Assembly: GCA_028872975.1 (NCBI GenBank)
Contig: JAGWNV010000145.1
Span: 1-6,760, forward strand
From: Acidobacteriota bacterium
Lineage (GTDB): Bacteria; Actinomycetota; Acidimicrobiia; Acidimicrobiales; UBA8190
DNA: 6,760 bases
Direction of reading: 5' to 3'
In this document: positions 4,630 through 6,760 of the stretch, piece by piece
How positions within the stretch are numbered: the stretch's first letter is position 1
Layout: each line of letters starts with the position of its first letter
Program-made: the position numbers and the translations under genes
The notes under the pieces: model-generated
Database searches by the model: none
Seen by the model: the letters and a program-made list of their open reading frames with translations, nothing else
What the model was told of the DNA's origin: nothing

Positions 4630-6654
4630 GTGGCGCCCCCGTCCCGTCTCGCCGAGGAGACGAGCCCGTACCTCCGCCAGCACGCCGCCAACCCGGTCGA
4701 CTGGCACCCGTGGGGGGACGAGGCCTTCTCCGAGGCGCGAGGGCGGGACGTGCCGGTGTTCCTCTCGGTGGGCTACTCGGCGTGCCACTGGTGTCACGTC
4801 ATGGCGCACGAGTCCTTCGAGGACCCGGCCACCGCCTCCCTCCTCAACCGGGACTTCGTCCCCGTGAAGGTCGACCGCGAGGAGCGGCCCGACGTCGACG
4901 CCGTCTACATGGCGGCGGTCCTGGCCATGCAGGGGCACGGGGGATGGCCGATGAGCGTCTTCGCCACCCCCGACGGCCGGCCCTTCTTCGCCGGCACCTA
5001 CTTCCCGCCTTCCGACCGCCACGGCCTGCCGGGCTTCCCCCGCCTCCTCGCCGCCATCGCCGAGGCCTGGCGGGAGCGGCGCCACGAGGTCGAGGCCCAG
5101 GCCGACGCCATGGCCGCGGCCGTCGCCCACCAGGCCGCCGCCCCCACCCCCGCCTACGGGGCCGCCGGCGAGCGCCCCCCGCCCTTCCGGCGGCGACTGG
5201 AGCGGGCCCGGGCCGATCTGGCCGGCCGCTTCGACGCCGCCTGGGGCGGCTTCGGCCCCGCCCCGAAGTTCCCCAACCCCACCCTGGTCGAGCTGCTCCT
5301 GCGCCACCACCGGCTCACCGGGGACGGCCCCTCTCTCGAGATGGCCGAGCGGACGCTTCGGGCCATGGCCGCCGGGGGCATCCACGACCAGCTGGCCGGG
5401 GGCTTCAGCCGCTACTCGACCGATCGCAGCTGGACCGTCCCCCACTTCGAGAAGATGCTCTACGACCAGGCCGGGATGGTGCGGGCCTACCTCCACGCCT
5501 GGCAGAGCACGGGCCGGCCCGAGTGGCTGCAGGTGGTGCGCGACACCGTCGCCTACACCCTTGCCGACCTGGCCTCGCCCGGTGGCGGGCTGTGCTCGGC
5601 GGAGGACGCCGACTCCGAGGGCGAGGAGGGACGGTTCTACGCCTGGGACCGCGCCGAGTTCGACGCCGTCCTCGGCGACGAGGCCGAGGCGGCGGGACGT
5701 CACTTCGGGCTCGACGCCGGCGCCAACTTCGAGGGACGCCACGTCCTGCGCCTCGACGTCGACGGGCCCCTCCTGCGCAGCGCCGAGGTCGAGCGCTGGC
5801 GGGGACGGCTGCGGCGGGCCCGAGGGGGCCGGGTGCGGCCCGGGCTCGACGACAAGGTCCTCACGGAGTGGAACGCCATGTTCTGCTCGGCGCTCGCCGA
5901 GGCGGCGGCGGCCACCGGGGACCGGTCCTGGCAGGAGGCCGCCGAACAGGTGGCGGGCTTCCTCGTCGCCGAGCTGCGCCACCCGAACGGGCGCTGGCTG
6001 CGGTCGTGGCAGGGGGGCCGGGCCCGCCACCTCGCCTACGCCGGGGACTATGCCTGGCTCGTGGACTGCTTCACCCGCATGGCCGAGCTCACCGGTCGCC
6101 GGCGCTGGCTCGAGGAGGCGCTCGGCGCCGCCCGGTCGATGCTGGCGCTGTTCCGCCCCGACGGCGGCCCGCTGCGGACCACCGGCGAGGACGCCGAGGC
6201 CCTCATCGTCCGGGGGGCCGAGGTCCTCGACGACGCCACCCCGTCGGCCACCGCCGTGGCCGGCGCCGCCCTCGTCCGCCTGGGGGCCCTGGCCGCCGAC
6301 GACGACCTGGCCGACACCGGCACCCGCCTGCTCGAGACCCTGGACGGCCTCGTCGAGGAGCATCCCCTGGCGGCGGCCTACGCCCTGGCCGGCAGCGAGC
6401 TCGTCGCCGAGGGGGTCGCCGAGGTGGTGGTCACCGGCGACCGGCCCGACCTGAGGGGCGCCCTACGGGCCCGCTACGAGCCGACGGCGGTCCTGGCCTG
6501 GGGCGAACCCGACGGGTCCCCGCTGTGGGAGGGGCGGGCCGAGGGCTTGGCCTACGTGTGCCGGCACCGGGTCTGCGCCGCCCCGGCCCGGGAGGTCGAG
6601 GAGCTCCTCGCCCGCCTCGACGACCTGCGGGCGGCGGTGGCGGAGGGGCCGTGA
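4630..6654 (+). CDS. Thioredoxin-fold plus six-hairpin protein, DUF255/SPATA20 (YyaL-type) family
   Basis: The 674-residue protein has the usual full length of the widespread DUF255/SPATA20 family (human SSP411; Bacillus YyaL), whose biochemical role is not established. The N-terminal thioredoxin-like domain (about 1-165) shows NPVDWHPWGDEAF (21-33), an active-site-like CHWC (52-55), VKVDREERPDVD (79-90), GGWP (104-107) and AGTYFPPSD (121-129). The remainder resembles a six-hairpin (alpha/alpha) glycosidase barrel, with GGFGPAPKFPNP (207-218), GGIHDQLAGGFSRYSTDRSW (249-268), VPHFEKMLYDQAG (270-282), SAEDADSEGEEGRFYAWD (323-340), LDDKVLTEWNAM (406-417) and YAGDYAWL (470-477). No signal peptide is seen, so it is probably cytoplasmic. 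The GTG at 4630 is chosen because MAPPSRLAEETSPYLRQHA matches the family's usual N-terminus and a -10 box ends 6 bases upstream. The open frame before it runs through the SDR gene and is not coding. Enzymatic activity is unproven; thiol redox or sugar-related roles are both guesses from fold. Confidence 0.95.
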   Translation: MAPPSRLAEETSPYLRQHAANPVDWHPWGDEAFSEARGRDVPVFLSVGYSACHWCHVMAHESFEDPATASLLNRDFVPVKVDREERPDVDAVYMAAVLAMQGHGGWPMSVFATPDGRPFFAGTYFPPSDRHGLPGFPRLLAAIAEAWRERRHEVEAQADAMAAAVAHQAAAPTPAYGAAGERPPPFRRRLERARADLAGRFDAAWGGFGPAPKFPNPTLVELLLRHHRLTGDGPSLEMAERTLRAMAAGGIHDQLAGGFSRYSTDRSWTVPHFEKMLYDQAGMVRAYLHAWQSTGRPEWLQVVRDTVAYTLADLASPGGGLCSAEDADSEGEEGRFYAWDRAEFDAVLGDEAEAAGRHFGLDAGANFEGRHVLRLDVDGPLLRSAEVERWRGRLRRARGGRVRPGLDDKVLTEWNAMFCSALAEAAAATGDRSWQEAAEQVAGFLVAELRHPNGRWLRSWQGGRARHLAYAGDYAWLVDCFTRMAELTGRRRWLEEALGAARSMLALFRPDGGPLRTTGEDAEALIVRGAEVLDDATPSATAVAGAALVRLGALAADDDLADTGTRLLETLDGLVEEHPLAAAYALAGSELVAEGVAEVVVTGDRPDLRGALRARYEPTAVLAWGEPDGSPLWEGRAEGLAYVCRHRVCAAPAREVEELLARLDDLRAAVAEGP

Positions 6655-6760
6655 CCGACTTCGACACCGGCTTCGACGCCGACGACCTCGCCGGGGAGCC
6701 CGGGCCCGAGCTGGCGACGCCACCGCCCCCGGAGGGCAGCCTCGGCCTCTCGGCGCCGCC
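6651..6760 (+). CDS. N-terminal start of an unrecognised protein (3' end outside window)
   Basis: A GTG at 6651-6653 overlaps the TGA of the preceding gene in a GTGA junction. GGAGG at 6642-6646 lies 4 bases upstream. The frame stays open to the window edge, giving 36 complete codons. The visible N-terminus is acidic and low in complexity: MTDFDTGFDADDLAGEPGPE, then a Pro-rich segment with LATPPPPEGS. It looks like a disordered lead-in before a domain that is not visible. No family can be assigned. It is probably co-transcribed and translationally coupled with the DUF255 gene. Confidence 0.65.
   Translation, partial: MTDFDTGFDADDLAGEPGPELATPPPPEGSLGLSAP

Noticed and set aside
4557..4691. N-terminal extension of the SDR protein to 4691
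   Set aside because: It would overlap the divergent DUF255 gene and its promoter, and it adds 45 residues before the conserved SDR N-terminus. The ATG at 4556 has a well-placed -10 box.
2506..6363. A single minus-strand frame open for nearly 3.9 kb, spanning tyrS and extending antisense through the DUF255 gene
   Set aside because: Only the tyrS part (2506-3792) is coding-like. The rest is the antisense shadow of the SDR region and DUF255 gene, with Gly/Arg/Pro-rich low complexity. Long stop-free antisense frames are expected at this GC content.
1..6760. Search by eye for a defence system, mobile element, CRISPR array, tRNA or rRNA
   Set aside because: No transposase, integrase, nuclease, toxin or reverse-transcriptase motifs, no regularly spaced repeats and no tRNA-like cloverleaf were seen. 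The genes read as ordinary core genome with uniform codon use.

Overview
The window is a tightly packed stretch of a very GC-rich bacterial chromosome. Third codon positions are almost always G or C, GTG starts are frequent, and adjacent genes overlap by 1 to 4 bases. Leaderless-type starts, a DUF3151 gene and the protein families present point to an actinobacterium; an Acidimicrobiia-like lineage would fit, but that is an inference from style and cannot be proven here.

Layout: positions 2-244 (+) hold the C-terminal end of a gene that starts outside the window. It converges on a small CCHC zinc-knuckle protein at 291-512 (-). Positions 513-679 form a divergent control region with two candidate -10 boxes and overlapping GC-rich inverted repeats. 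A leaderless small protein of 82 residues follows at 680-928 (+). Its TAA stop interlocks with the TAG stop of the convergent gene at 925.

From 4556 down to 925 on the minus strand lies one unbroken six-gene unit: an SDR oxidoreductase, tyrosyl-tRNA synthetase (tyrS), a 29-residue single-helix membrane peptide, a DUF3151 protein, a small lipoprotein and a flavin reductase-like FMN-binding protein. Four of the five junctions are stop/start overlaps (one TGATG, three GTGA). The fifth is the 27-base gap between tyrS and the peptide. Translational coupling is therefore likely.

A 73-base divergent region (4557-4629) carries two back-to-back candidate leaderless promoters. The rightward gene, 4630-6654, is a complete DUF255/SPATA20 (YyaL-type) thioredoxin-fold plus six-hairpin protein. 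A further gene begins at 6651 by GTGA overlap and runs off the window.

I found no mobile element, CRISPR array, tRNA or rRNA, and no recognisable defence or biosynthetic system; the region looks like core genome. The points most worth a second look are the very small membrane-peptide gene hidden between tyrS and DUF3151 (in the tyrS frame, separated from it by one UAG), the run of GTGA overlaps, and a repeated leaderless start architecture.
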